Origin: Austropuccinia psidii
Lineage: Eukaryota > Basidiomycota > Pucciniomycetes > Pucciniales > Sphaerophragmiaceae
Direction of reading: 5' to 3'
NCBI GenBank assembly: GCA_023105745.1
Contig: JALGQZ010000002.1
Coordinates: 42,267,997 to 42,331,996 of the forward strand
DNA: 64,000 nucleotides
The notes under the pieces were generated by a model, which saw nothing but the letters and a program-made list of their open reading frames with translations, was not told the DNA's origin and did not search any database. Positions 47,734 to 59,566 of the stretch are shown here, one piece after another (position 1 is the first letter of the stretch; every line of letters starts with the position of its first letter). A program made the position numbers and the translations under genes.

Positions 47734-48633
47734 ATCAGTTTTTGCAAGCAGTCAAAAACTTTATGTTCTTAGGGTATTTACCTTTGACTGTGCCTTGTAC
47801 AAATTTATTGTCTGCTGACTTGGGCAGTTTGCCTTTGGAAGTTACAACTGGGTTAATAATTGTAATCTTTCCTGTACAAGTGGTTAAGGTTGGTTTACCT
47901 TGTATGGATGCAGAGTTTTGTGGTTTTCTACTTCTCTGAGTGGCTATTGGTGTCCACTTCTTGGCTGTGATGAGACCTTCACTGTGCCTCTTTCCTTTGC
48001 CCTTGCTGCCCTCTGGTTCTGAGGGTGTCACTGGTGTGTTGGCCTGTGACTGGGTCTCAAGTGGGATATAATTTTCTTCCACTGAAATCAAGGCAGAAAA
48101 GGGAGGACTTATGTCAGTTAAGACTTCTTAAAAATGCTGGTTTTGCACGTCTAAGATTGGCCTCTGGGCTTGTATGTTACTACAATGTGCCCTGTATAAT
48201 GACAGTGTAATTGAATCAACAATTCCACGTCAGAATTACAGCTTTTGGTACCCTGTCACACTGTTTGTGTGCCAGTATCCCACAGATACACTTGTGGTTT
48301 TCAAGTGTATTCTGTACAAGTGGTTTTTGTATAAGTGTTATTGAGTTAACAATACACTTAATCCACGCCTCAACTGATGGTTTTTCAGTCAGAGGTGTCC
48401 TTATTCAGTCAAGAATACAGGACTTATTGATGGCTTATGTGTTTTTATATACAAAACACGCCAAAAATAGTTATATTCAGTGGGTGTTAGCCATGTGAAA
48501 AATACTCTTATAATATGAGTATATATATAAAGAAAGATAAATATATATAAAATATATGTTTAAATAGAGAAATTATGCCTAAAAAAAGAAAAAAACACTG
48601 GTTAATAAGTCATAAAGAGAGAAAAGACTTACT
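47013..48633 (-). CDS. Element D ORF1: conserved 5' protein of unknown function, spliced
   Basis: Proposed join: base 48633, then 48081-47782, then 47713-47013, giving 1002 nt and 333 residues without a stop. In genomic sequence the frame upstream of exon 2 contains no ATG before a TAA, and exon 2 has no methionine. Splicing TTATAA|GTAAGT to TTTCAG|TGGAA places A before TG and yields ATG-GAA. The N-terminus is basic and P/T/K-rich. The middle has a helical region with DQVLQIHQLL, QWSMDNK.F and ICLKEI, then GWNP. The C-terminus is basic with NKTSFNQRRKE. B shares all these blocks. Function unknown; an RNA-binding accessory or coat role would fit the charge but is inference. Confidence 0.68.
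47714..47781 (-). other. Element D intron 2, carrying the ORF2 start codon
   Basis: 68 nt, donor AAAG|GTAAAT and acceptor CTCAG|AGACC. Phase 1, as in element B. The ORF2 ATG at 47733 is 20 nt from the acceptor, exactly the spacing in B. Confidence 0.68.
48082..48632 (-). other. Element D leader intron 1
   Basis: 551 nt from GTAAGT, 26 nt downstream of the primer binding site, to TTTCAG. Removal builds the ORF1 ATG. The position of the donor just after the primer site parallels the major splice donor of retroviruses. Confidence 0.63.
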
Positions 48634-48658
48634 TATAAGGTCCAAAAAAAGATTTAAA

Positions 48659-48675
48659 CCACTGCCAGGCCCCCA
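48659..48675 (-). other. Primer binding site of element D
   Basis: The minus strand reads TGGGGGCCTGGCAGTGG, three bases inside the 5' LTR. It differs at one base from element B. Confidence 0.65.
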
Positions 48676-48678
48676 AAA

Positions 48679-50116
48679 TGTCAGGCTGAGTCTATGTTGA
48701 AGAGGTAATAAGGCTATTTACAACTAAAACTATGACTGTGACACGGTAAAAAATAGATTTTCAAAGATAAAAGGTTGATAAAAAATGATTGAATTGAGAT
48801 TTTAAGGGCTTTACTATGGAAATATAGTGGTGGTGAGCGCTGCTGAAAGCCCAGGGTGCAGTTTTATCTGTTGGGTTACAATAATAAAGACTACAATAAT
48901 TAAGTTTATAATTATACCTGATTATTAACCAAGAGTAAAACTGTTTTTTACAGTTTACTACGTAGGTTATTCAAGAGCAGGATGAGGAAAGGTTTTTGGC
49001 TGTGAAAAGCCCTCCTTTTATCCTGAAATTGAGGTGGAAAGGCTGCTAGACCTTTCCACGTAGAGGAAGTGAAGATTTTTGACTCTCTATGACAGGCTTG
49101 TGGTTTGCAAACAGCCTGTATACTCTGTATTGGGCTCAGATGTGGTTTTGAAACCACATCTGGGCGGATTTCACCAATACAGGGTGAAAATTTTCATCTG
49201 GGGACCTCACAGCCTGATTCTGACGTGTATGACGCGTAGAATGCTGTACAGAAACTGTATGGGACCCCAGTATTGACTGACATATGAGGTATTGAAGTAA
49301 AAACATGCTTCTTCATCTATTTGACACCTCATATTCATGGTTATGGGATATTATCCCATGGTAAGGCTGTATCTGACAGCAGGTGGGATTTTGACCTTAA
49401 AATGGTCATAACTCTGTCAGCTTTTGAGATATCAAGCTCAAAGTTGGTTCATTGAATAGCTCTGTATGAGCTCTACACAATGGTACCCAACTTGACATGG
49501 TTATCATTAAATATGACAAAGTTATCCCATGTACAAGTATTGTTGTACATTGGCGTGGTCTGGGCAAAAGCTGTATTAAGCTTGTTTGGCCAATAACTTC
49601 TGCTGTAGTTGAGCTATGAGGAAATGGATGGCACCATCAGATAGCCCTGATTGTGCTCTTTCCAAAAAGACCCCACTTTAGGTATCTCACACTAAAACTG
49701 TAAAAGTTAGATGAGAGGTGAATGTTTTGTTCACCCTTATTTGGTCTGAATTTGACCATAACTCAAGTAATACTGGTGCTAGCTCAGTTTGGCTAGCACC
49801 ATTAGATAGCCCTGGCTTAGAGCTTCATTCTGAATACCTATTTGATGAGGTTAAGCCTCTCCTTCTAGATTTTAGATGAGAGGTGAAAATTAAGGTTTAT
49901 GCTCAGCAATAACTTTGAGCAGGAATAACTTTGTTATTTCTTGTCCTATGGTGATGGGACTTATATTTTCAGAAAGAGGTGAGTTTCCTCTTTCCTTTGA
50001 TACCTTTTGAGCTAATTTGGCTCAGCTCCATGTTTTGGTGGTATTTTGGCTATACCATTGGTTTATGGTATTTTAGCTGTCATGCTTGTGCTCTGGTTTT
50101 GAGTCACAGGCTGACA
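48679..50116 (-). repeat. 5' LTR of element D
   Basis: 1438 bp, same length as 40418-41855 and followed by TGTGT. Confidence 0.95.
49016..49022 (-). promoter_or_regulatory. TATA-like box in 5' LTR of element D
   Basis: The minus strand reads GATAAAAGGAGGG, at the place where element B has ATATAAAAAGGAGGG. The GGAGGG context is conserved and the TATA is one base weaker. Confidence 0.35.
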
Positions 50117-51420
50117 TGTGTATATTTACTGAATTGGATAAGAATTGGCCATACAGGATGTAAATCCTGTGTGGGCTTGATTTAAAAGGTTTTAAGGCCA
50201 TAGTATGGCTTTAAATAAATAAAAGGGCAAAATCCATGCAAAAAGGTGGGACAAAGGAAAAATACCAAACAGAGCTGGGGTAACCAACTTTTTGAATCTG
50301 CAAGGATTCAATCAAGGTTTTCCACCTATATTGGAGAATTTTCAACCTTCTTTCAACTTTAAGATTATAGTTTGATCCAACCTTAAGGTTGAAACTGGTT
50401 TTATCCCAATTTGGACAGGAATTTCAAGCTGCCAAAGGGTAAATCCCAATATGCAGGCTTGAAATCAAGGTTTTAAGAACTTTCAAAGCTTAATAAAGCT
50501 TAAAAACCTTAAATAAGCTTAAAACTCTAAAGTTACAAGCATTAAAACCTTATCAAAAGCTAAGGTTTGGTGTATATTCCTATTTTACGGGTAAAAATAG
50601 TAATGACTTCAAAAATTCATTAAAAACCAATTCTTAATGGATTTTCCTGAACATTTCACACAGCTTACAATTTAATGTTATCTGTGTATACATTCAATTT
50701 TAAGTATCTTTTATAAATAGGTTTTACTGGTAATTATCCTGGAAATTTACTCTTTTAATTATACTTAAAGAAAATTAAGATTTCTTTAAAAATTAATTAA
50801 AAATTTAGTTGAAGATATTTTTGCTTATAACTCTATTTTTAAGTTGTTCATGTGATGAACTTTAATATGAATAAATTTCTTTTATATTAAAACTTGAAAT
50901 AATTAACCCAAATGAGAATTAAAACTACTTGGAGTTAATAATAACACTGTTAGCTTTAAATTGGAATTAAAAATAGGTTACCTTTAGTTAAGAACCTTAT
51001 TTTTAAGCATGGTTTTTCAGTTTTGACCTGAGCAGGCCCTCTATATCCATTATTAATCATGAGAGCTGCTCTGTAGACAGAAAAAGAGTCTATTAATCAC
51101 TTTTTTTGTCCATCAATCATTATTAATCAAATTGTATTAGACATTTAAACAGATAAAGTTTTAATACATATAAGATCTTGCTATTAAAGTAATTCTTAAG
51201 TTATTTTGTTCTTTATCAATTTTAAATGAAAGAATTAAAATCATAGAATTAATATTATTGTTTTAATCACCAATGATATATTTTATTTTATCAAATTATC
51301 ATCTTAAATATCTTTTATAATCCACACACTCCTCTTAAAAACTCTTTAATCATATTTTTCATTATAAACAAGTTTTTTTATCTTTAAAAAATCGATTTTT
51401 GGCATGTTTTTGAGTTATAA
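50117..51420 (+). repeat. Decayed LTR remnant related to 55751-57643
   Basis: Shares ordered phrases with the LTR at 55751-57643, for example ACTTCAAAAATTCATTAAAAA (50604 versus 56596) and the segment around CAGAGCTGGGGTAACCAACTT. Element D inserted at its left edge and an older family-1 LTR follows on the right. There is no coding content. Confidence 0.5.
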
Positions 51421-52333
51421 TAATTACTAGAATAAGTGAAAATAACCTACTTTTGAATGGTTTCACAACATATAAGGTAAATTAAACTCACTTGACTCTT
51501 ATTTACAAATAAAATTAAAAGAAATTACAAATATTCTTGATTTTATGTGGATTTAGAATTTTGGAGAGAATTTTAACAAAGAAAATTAAAAATTGATGTA
51601 ATCATGTCAAGTTTGGTTATTATCATGAAGATGACCTTTTCTCTTTAATAATGTAATGAATTTATATATAAAGAATAAAGAAATTACCTTTTAATTTAAT
51701 GTTTTTGATGCATCTGAGGAGGAAATAGAGTAAAAAGAGCTCTATTTATAGTCAAGTCTTCCCTCCTAGAGGCCAAAAAGCTTCCAGTAGATGCTTACTG
51801 CTGCTATCCACTTTAATTAATCAGTAATTTAAGGTTTATTGATGATTACATCATAATTAAACCATCTTATCTCATTATCATGGCATTATTTAGAGTTATC
51901 ACTATAACTCTACATTTGATGACATCATAGGCTTTGAATAAGCCTATAATTCGTAGATTCTATTATTATTCATCATAATATAATAGTATTCACCAGTTTT
52001 TTCACCTATATAACTGTTAAACTCAAACTAAGATTACAGTGAGTGATTACAAATGATCAATTTTAAGCTTAAGCTTTGATAATTACTGACTTTTAAGCTA
52101 TACACATCACAGCCAGATAGAGAGTGGATTCCAATAGCTTAACATTACATGATTAAACTTCCAAGATAATTTTATTAAATCATCAAAACTCTATTTTTGA
52201 TGATTTTTCTTGTAGCTCATCTTTTCTGTCAAAATTCACTATTTTAAACTTAAAACCATGATTGTAAGGGGTTGTACCTTTAATATAATGATGGAAAATA
52301 TATCATTCTTCATTTATGAGCTATTAGAATCTA

Positions 52334-54275
52334 TTTGAACCTTTGAGATATGACCACATACCCAAAAGGTCACAAGAAATATTGAAAATAATTATACATT
52401 CAAAATAATTACCTTAAAACTACAAAAATGCCATAAATTGGCATAAAACTTGGTTTAACTTAAAAGCCAATGAATAAACATGTGAAATAAATCATACCAT
52501 TGGATTCCCCATGGTAAAATACACATATACCATTTTTATGGCATATCTGTAAAATCAATATTTAATGAGTTATAAGTAATAATACCTTATAAAAACATAA
52601 ATCCTTATTTATGTCAAACACCAATGAGACAACATGTAAAATGAATTGTACCATTGGATTCTCCATAAAATTCCACATATAAAAAAATTAAGAAGCTAAT
52701 CTCCAAAGTCAATACTTAAGGAATTAAGCTGAATATATGCACTTTTTTGGTCAACACATATATTCAAGGATTTTAGCTAATATCTTTTGAAATATGCATG
52801 ATAGAGTGATGAACCAAAAATAAAGTCTTCACGTGATTACTGTAGGAATACAGAAATAAAGGTTATTTTACAAGTTATAAAAAAGGTTAAAACCTGCAAG
52901 GGATTATTGATTAAAATCAACAGAGCTTTTGACCACTTTGTTGTGGAAGTGGTCCACACTTAAAAAAAGTAGACAGTTGGATTCTACTAGTTCATTGGTG
53001 AAGAATGATGTATTTTCTATTATAATATTCAAGGTATAACCCCTTGAAATCATGGTTTGAAGTTTAAAATATTAAATTTTGACAGAAAAGATGAGTTACA
53101 AGAAAAATCATCAAAAATAGAGTTTTGATGATGTAATGAAATGCTCTTGGAAGCATAATACGGTTATGCCAAGCTATTAGAATTCGCTTTCTAAATTTCT
53201 GTAGCATGTAAATCTCAAAAGTTATTAAGGATCAAAGTTTGAGCTTAATTTTATCATTTATGATCACTCACTGTAACCTTAAATTAAGTTTGACAGTCAT
53301 ATGAGTGATAAAATTGGTGAATACTGTTAGTTTATGATTAAAACTAATAACATCCACAAATTTCGGGGTTCTGACAAGCCTTGACGTCATCAAACTTAGA
53401 GTTATAGTGATAACTCTAAATAATGGTGTAATAATGAGATAAGATGGTTTGATCATGATCTAATCATCACCAAACCTTAAAATATTGATCAATTCCAGTG
53501 GATATTATCAGTGCACGCCTACTAGAAGCCTGTTGAACTCTAGGAGGGAGGTACTTACTATAAATAGAGCTCTTTTTACTCTGTCTTCCCCTCAGACGCT
53601 TACAAAACATCAAATCATTAAATAAAAAGGTAATTTCTTTATTCTTTACATATAAAACTTTTTATATTATTAAAGACCAAAGATAATCTTATAATAATCT
53701 TCATCTTTGACGTGCTTATTACAATTATTTAATTGTTTTGTTTAAATTTCTCTTAAAAATCTCAATTCCACGTAAAACCAAGAAAATTTGAAATTTCTCT
53801 TAAATTTTATTGGAACTACAATTTGAATAAGTTGTATTTGCATTTCTAGGCGTAAATTTATTCAAAATTATTGTATTAAGAATTAAAAGTAGGTTATTTC
53901 TCTTATTATAATAATTTTTCTCTATTATTACTTTTAATAATTCTATAATTGATATAAATAGTATTTATATTAATTTATAACTTTAATATTGGTAATATTA
54001 TTGTTATTAATTGTTTTTTATTAATAAAAAACAATTTTTTACGCCTTTATTATTTGTTGGTAACAATAATCAAGTGCTTTTAAATATATTAATATATTTA
54101 TTTTATATGTATTATTATATTTAATCAATAATATAATTATTTTACGCCATAATTATAATAATTCTTTATTATTATAATTATTTTTATCTTATGTATTTCA
54201 TTTATAAGGACATTCATAGTACAATAAGTAAAATATTAGTAACTCTTACTTATTGTTTCATAGTCAAACCTTACA
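52334..54275 (+). repeat. Solo LTR, family 1, opposite orientation
   Basis: 1942 bp, the inverted counterpart of the element C LTR, ending GTCAAACCTTACA. It is flanked by a perfect duplication ATCTA (52329-52333 and 54276-54280). The first two bases are TT instead of TG. There is no internal region. Confidence 0.9.
53559..53567 (+). promoter_or_regulatory. TATA box in solo LTR
   Basis: TATAAATAG on the plus strand followed by AGCTCTTTTTACTCTG, the same core-promoter context as both LTRs of element C. It could drive outward transcription toward higher coordinates. Confidence 0.4.
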
Positions 54276-54917
54276 ATCTAAATGTCTACTTTGTTTTGAG
54301 TTTGGACTACTTTCACAACAAAGTGGTCAACAGCTATAGCAATTTTATTCAATAAACCCTTACAGGTTATAACCTTGTATATAGCTTTTCAAATGAAGTT
54401 TATATCTGTATTCCTAAAGTAATTACATGGTAACTTTACTTTGGGTTCAACTCTCTATCATGTTTACTTTAAGAGATATGAGCTAAAAACCATGAATATA
54501 TGCACTGACCATAAAAGTGCATATATTTTGGTTATTTCATTAAATATTGACTTTACAAATATGAAATAAAAATCTTATATGTATACTTTTTCATGGTTAA
54601 TCTAATGTTGCAATTTTCTTTGCATGTTTTTTCATTAGTCTCCGAGATAAATTAGATTTTATGTCTTTTTATGGCATTTTTACTTATTATTCATTAAGTA
54701 TTGACTTTACAGATATGTCATAAAAATGATATATGTGTATTTTATAATGAGGAATCTGATTTTGTAATTTATTTACAGGTTTACTCATTGCATTCTAAGT
54801 TATTTAAGAGTTTATGCCTATTTATGGTATTTTCACTTATTTCAAAAGAGTAATTATTGTAAGGTTTTCTTGTGAAATTTTTGTATATGTGGTCATATCT
54901 CAAAGTCTCACAATGTT

Positions 54918-55466
54918 AGAATTTTTTTATATTATAATTAGTCCAACCACCATTTTCAAATGATTTTTAACCTTTGAACCACATGAAAAAATCATTATAA
55001 TCATTGTTTGTAACTCTTAGAATCATTTTTACCCTTGAACCACCCCATAAGTGAATTAAAGCAGCTTTCATCATTGTTAACTTTGTCACTTTTTTTCCAA
55101 ATTCCCTCTGGTCAATTTTGGGTGTGTTTTCTCTTTAATATTCTTTTTAAAGACTATTTTCTTATATTAATTGCCTGCAGTTCTTTGCTCAATTAATTCC
55201 AATTAAAATCGCTCTTGAAGAAATTTCTTTTGTTCCCTTAAATATCTCTTGAAGAGTATTTTTGGATCAATTGTTGTTTTTGGTAAAACAATAAATCTTT
55301 ATAGTATTATCACCTTATACTTATAAGGTTAAAAACAATAAATTTGGCATGTGTTATCTCAAAAATCTTAAATCTTACCATTTTTAATCTTATTGTAGCA
55401 CATGAAAATTTTGAGGACAGGAAAATTACTTGATTTTTAATTAAATTTTCATATCCACACCTTACA
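54918..55466 (+). repeat. Truncated family-1 LTR of element A type
   Basis: Inverted, diverged match to 17375-17960, ending CATATCCACACCTTACA. The left part was lost where it meets the older LTR ending at 54912. It abuts the copia-like remnant on its right. Confidence 0.8.
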
Positions 55467-55469
55467 ATG

Positions 55470-58400
55470 TACATTTTACATAGCAACAAACCACCTATCA
55501 TTTACACATCCAGCAGAAATAGTAAGATGATTCTGACATAAGTAAAAAATTCCATTCCTAAACTCTATGGACCTATCACATAACTGAAACTTTTCAAGTG
55601 AAATGAAAATTCCTGGAATCCACTCACAATATAGACAGTTTGACAGAAATATATCACCATCTGGGATAGATAGCTTTATTGTAATCATCCCTGTGACCTT
55701 GTGCTTGTCTTGTTTTGCAACCAATAGGGACAGATTCACTGGTTGATAAGTGTGAGCCGTGAGGTATATTTTGCATACCCAAATAGGCCACAATTATCTT
55801 AAAAATAAATTCTGAATTATGCATAACTCATAAGTCATGCACATATCCAAAATTCATCATTTTTGATTTCAGAAAAGATGAATAATGTTTTATGAAGTAA
55901 ATCCATGGATTTACTGCCAGATTTGGATTCTACACAAAAATTAACCTAGGGTAGCTCCATAGAGTGAATAAGCTCAAATTAACTCTTTGAGGTGGTGATA
56001 TGGAAAATACTTCAATACCACATAAAAGATCCATGAAAATTTTTGTTTTTCTTAATTTCATGCCAAAATAATGGGAATGTGAGAAATCCCATGTTACATA
56101 TACACTAAGAATAGTGTTATGCATGTTTTGGGCAAGTAATATCATGGTATTATTACATAGACCTTTGGTACCCCCATAGTGTATATCTCACTTTAAGCTT
56201 AAATTTCTATTTTGACATGAAAAATAAGCAAGGGGGGCAAAAGACATCAAAGAGAGCCAGGGTACCCAACTTCTGAGGCCTATAGGCATGGAAAGCCCCA
56301 AATCTTGGATCAATGGCTGATCTTGCCCCAATTAGTAAACTAAAACACTTTGGGAACTTGGTTACCATGTTACAACTACAGTAAATCATAAGAAAATAGC
56401 AAATAACCTGCTATTTTGATGTGCCAAGGAGGTAAAGAGCTACTTAGACTCCTGTAACCATGTCAATTCTTAATGAATTTCCATGGATAGACCCTAAAAG
56501 AGTAATTAAAACTCTTTTTGGACTTGTATCCATTGATTTACCTCGTAGCAACCAGCTATACACTGATATTTGCAATTCTATGTAGAAATGAGGTAAAAAC
56601 TTCAAAAATTCATTAAAAATAAAATTCTTAATTAATCTCTCTGAAACCTTCAGGACCAATTTGAAACTGTATTATCTATGGTACAACCAGAGATAATTAT
56701 ATTTTTACTAGTAAAATCAAAAGTTTTACTTACAGTCCATTTTTGACTATTCTATGTGAAACACTGAATCTTCAAAAATTCACAGTAATTACAACCTGTG
56801 ATGAAATTGCCGATAACATTGATATTTTTGAGAAATAAAAGATTGCTTTAGAATAAAAGAATATTTACAGGTTTTACCCCTTTTATTCTTAACCATATTG
56901 GGGTTGGTAGTCACATAAAAAGCATTAATTAAGTAATTATGATAATCTTATGTGACAACAGATGATGCAATCAATAATCCAAAAGGGTTTATTGTTCTCT
57001 CACGCACTGGTTTTTTAGTTTGCTCCATGGCACGCCTCTGCGAGCTGTTGTTGACTTAAAAGAGGCCTCCTCTTGCTGTTTTTTCCATATCAAATCATCT
57101 TATTATCCATTTGTATCATTGTTACCAACAAGTAAGTATTAGTTAAACTATTATTAAGTGTTTTAATTCTTTCAGAATCAATCAGAAAGACTTTAAATCA
57201 TAGAATCCAACTATATATTGTTGTAATCCTGCTATAAATCATTTTGATCCCTTAAATCCACAATTCTAGGTCAAATTTCTCTACTTATATCTTTCAATAA
57301 GTTCTTTGGAGTATAAGTGAGTCATTTATCTTTAATTCTTAAAGTTTTTCTCTAAAATTAGTTTTCTTCAAGAATTATCTTTATAATTATTCTTGAAAAA
57401 GATAATTATATATTAAAATAATTTTATTATTTTAATAAAACAAGTTTTTATTATCAAATTCTTCTTGTAGACAATTACTTCTCACTGTTAAAATCACTAG
57501 TAGTGTTTAACACGTGAAAGAAATAATTATTTAATTATTTAATTGTGGTTATAATAATACTTTATTGTTATATTTCATAAGAACAGACATAGTACTGTTG
57601 ATTAATAGTAATATTATCATCAGTTTGATAGTCAAATCTTACAATAAGAAACAAAAATAGATCAATCATTTGTCACATGATGAGTAGTTCCAGAGTCTAT
57701 GAGTATTAACAAGTTATTTGAAGGCATATTTGTGATGGCTGCTATGTTGCCACAAAGCTCTTAATCCACCTCTACTCCTGCTAATGCAGGGTGGGACACA
57801 TGCTGAGATTTTCTCAGTCTGAATTCAGGGTTTTTGATTTGAGGGTCTTCAGCTGCAGGTTTCCTGGTCTTTTTCTAGGACAATATTGCACCCAATGACC
57901 CCATGAATGCTCTGTACTTAGCCATTGTCTTGCCCATGACTCCAACAAAGTACTGGGGTGGGGATATATTTTGACCTTGTTGTTGCTGACTGGTGGATTA
58001 AAGAACAATCTCCTAACAAATTGTCTACTTTTTCTTTGTTGTTGGGGGAATTGCTTGAGGTCGTTTTGGTTTTCCTCAATATTCATATCCATGATGCTGC
58101 TAGACATATTTGGTACTCCTCTTTTCTTCAATCAATTAGCTATTTCCAAAATGTCTCTCCCTCAAACCCTCCTGCTTGGTTCAATGGATACCCTTGCTTC
58201 TATAACATTTGCAATCTGATGATATTGTTGCTTATTGAAATGATGAAAAAAATATGGCCATGAGGCTGAAATTGCTCCACAGCCCTCCCATGACTGATTT
58301 CAGCTCTTTTAGGTTATCTTGAATTACAGTATAAACATCATTTAGAGAATGAGATTCATTGGTGGCTTTGAGAATTTTGTTTAACATTGTCATGGTGTGA

Positions 58401-58893
58401 CCATGATGTATGACTAAAACAGCTTTGAAAAAATTGCTATATTCGCCTTGCTGATGTGATGTCTGCTACATACAATAATAGCTGCTTATCCATTGACTTT
58501 AGAATAAAGGTTCATATTGCATTAATATCAGATCTGATTTCTTCTTCAATTTTCAATCCAAAATATTATTCATTGTCAAATATGTCTTTGACCAATAGGC
58601 ACAAAGACCCCAACCGTTGAGGGAAATTACCACCGTCTCTGGCAAGGTGGGGGGGAAATGCTTTGGCCTAGTTGTTTGGCTTCCAGACGTTTACATAATC
58701 TGGCATCTGTTTGATCAATGCTCATGGGTGCAGTTTTCAAGTCCTCTAAGTCAAATTTGGCTGATGACAATGTCATGGTTTTTCTATAATGTTTTCTGGA
58801 TCTGATTGCCACATTGAGATAGTAAATCAAATTTAAGATTTGTACGCAATGCGGAAGTGGCTTACTGAACGCCCATAACCTATTAATGAACAC
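55470..58893 (-). pseudogene. Copia-like (Ty1) gag-protease remnant
   Basis: The minus strand from 58893 shows a gag-like stretch, then near 57880-57930 a zinc-knuckle trace (GHWVQYCPRK, first cysteines lost). A protease active site follows near 57680-57715 (ILIDSGTTHHVTND; copia-type proteases have LDSG-T-HM). A later-inserted LTR (55751-57643) interrupts it. Beyond the LTR the same frame resumes with HKVTGMITIKL, SIPDGDIFLSN and an EFRNGIFYL segment typical of the protease to GAG-pre-integrase linker. The sequence is lost at 55470 where another LTR abuts. Several stops show it is dead. Confidence 0.7.
55751..57643 (+). repeat. Solo LTR inserted in the copia-like remnant
   Basis: 1893 bp, TGTGAGCC...AAATCTTACA, flanked by ATAAG (55746-55750 and 57644-57648). 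The termini resemble family 1 but the interior is distinct, so I treat it as a third LTR type. Open frames inside it (for example 55930-56145 minus) have no support as genes. Confidence 0.87.
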
Positions 58894-59020
58894 ACAAAAA
58901 TAATAAACTTAGTAACAATAATATGATGAGATTCACCCCTGGAATAATTTTCATTACATATTTATGAACATGCAAAAATAATAAACTTAGTAACAATAAT
59001 ATGATGAAATTCACCCCCGA
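58884..59020. repeat. Imperfect direct repeat, two units of about 58 bp
   Basis: Both units contain AAAAATAATAAACTTAGTAA followed by CAATAATATGATGA and ATTCACCCC. The offset is about 80 bp. Confidence 0.75.
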
Positions 59021-59566
59021 GGAAAAAACTCTTTCCATTGGGAGTAGGGAGTATTTATAGTCTATTTACAACTTGTTTGGATTGTGTAAGAATATTCATT
59101 ATGATTCTCGGTTGTTCTAACTTGTTCATTCAACAAAAACTACACATCACACCTTAATTTTACCACTTTTTTGGTAAGTTAAGCTGGATGTAGTGTCACT
59201 TTATTCTAATTTAAATTTAGTAAAACTTAATTAAATAAATATACTCGAAAATTCTTAATATTACCCTAAAATACTATTTTGGCCTTTGTAGGCCACAATA
59301 TATTGAATTTATGGTAAAATAACCTATGGTATGGCTCTAGGTAAAATTGGATGGAGGATACAGTTGTACAATCAAATTATTATATAAATTTAGCATTTAA
59401 AAAGTTAAGTAAATATCATTATGTTTAAGTAAAATTTACACTTAATTGTTTTTAATTTTAAGTAAAAATAACTTCTAGTGAGGAATTTTTGTGAGTCCTT
59501 TGTGAATGTCAAATATTCCTCAGGGATCACAATATTAATTACATCATTTGAAGTGGGAGTTGTGAT
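59021..59566. other. AT-rich stretch without a recognised gene
   Basis: Contains TATTTATAG near 59051, reminiscent of an LTR promoter, but no LTR boundaries or matching copy are visible. It may be the leader of the copia-like remnant. Confidence 0.25.

Larger units (their letters stand above)
40418..50116 (-). mobile_element. Element D: Ty3/Gypsy chromovirus, family 2, nearly intact
   Basis: 9.7 kb with two 1438-bp LTRs, ends TGTCAG...CTGACA and target duplication TGTGT (40413-40417 and 50117-50121). About eleven LTR differences by eye (near 0.8%) indicate a recent insertion. ORF1 is whole; gag-pol has a single in-frame TAG in RT and a small frameshift before the chromodomain. It is the best template for reading the family. 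Confidence 0.96.
51421..54912 (-). repeat. Old family-1 LTR fragment, interrupted by a solo LTR
   Basis: Two parts, about 51421-52333 and 54281-54912, align in order with the LTR of element C: the TATAAATAGAG region near 51745 (minus), the ACAACAAAGTGGTCAACAGC phrase near 54315 and the CATATCTCAAAG terminus near 54895. The left end is not recognisable. The intervening 52334-54275 is a later insertion. Confidence 0.7.

Noticed and set aside
58884..59020. CRISPR-like array from the two repeated units
   Set aside because: Only two units, in a eukaryotic genome, without regular spacers; an ordinary direct repeat.
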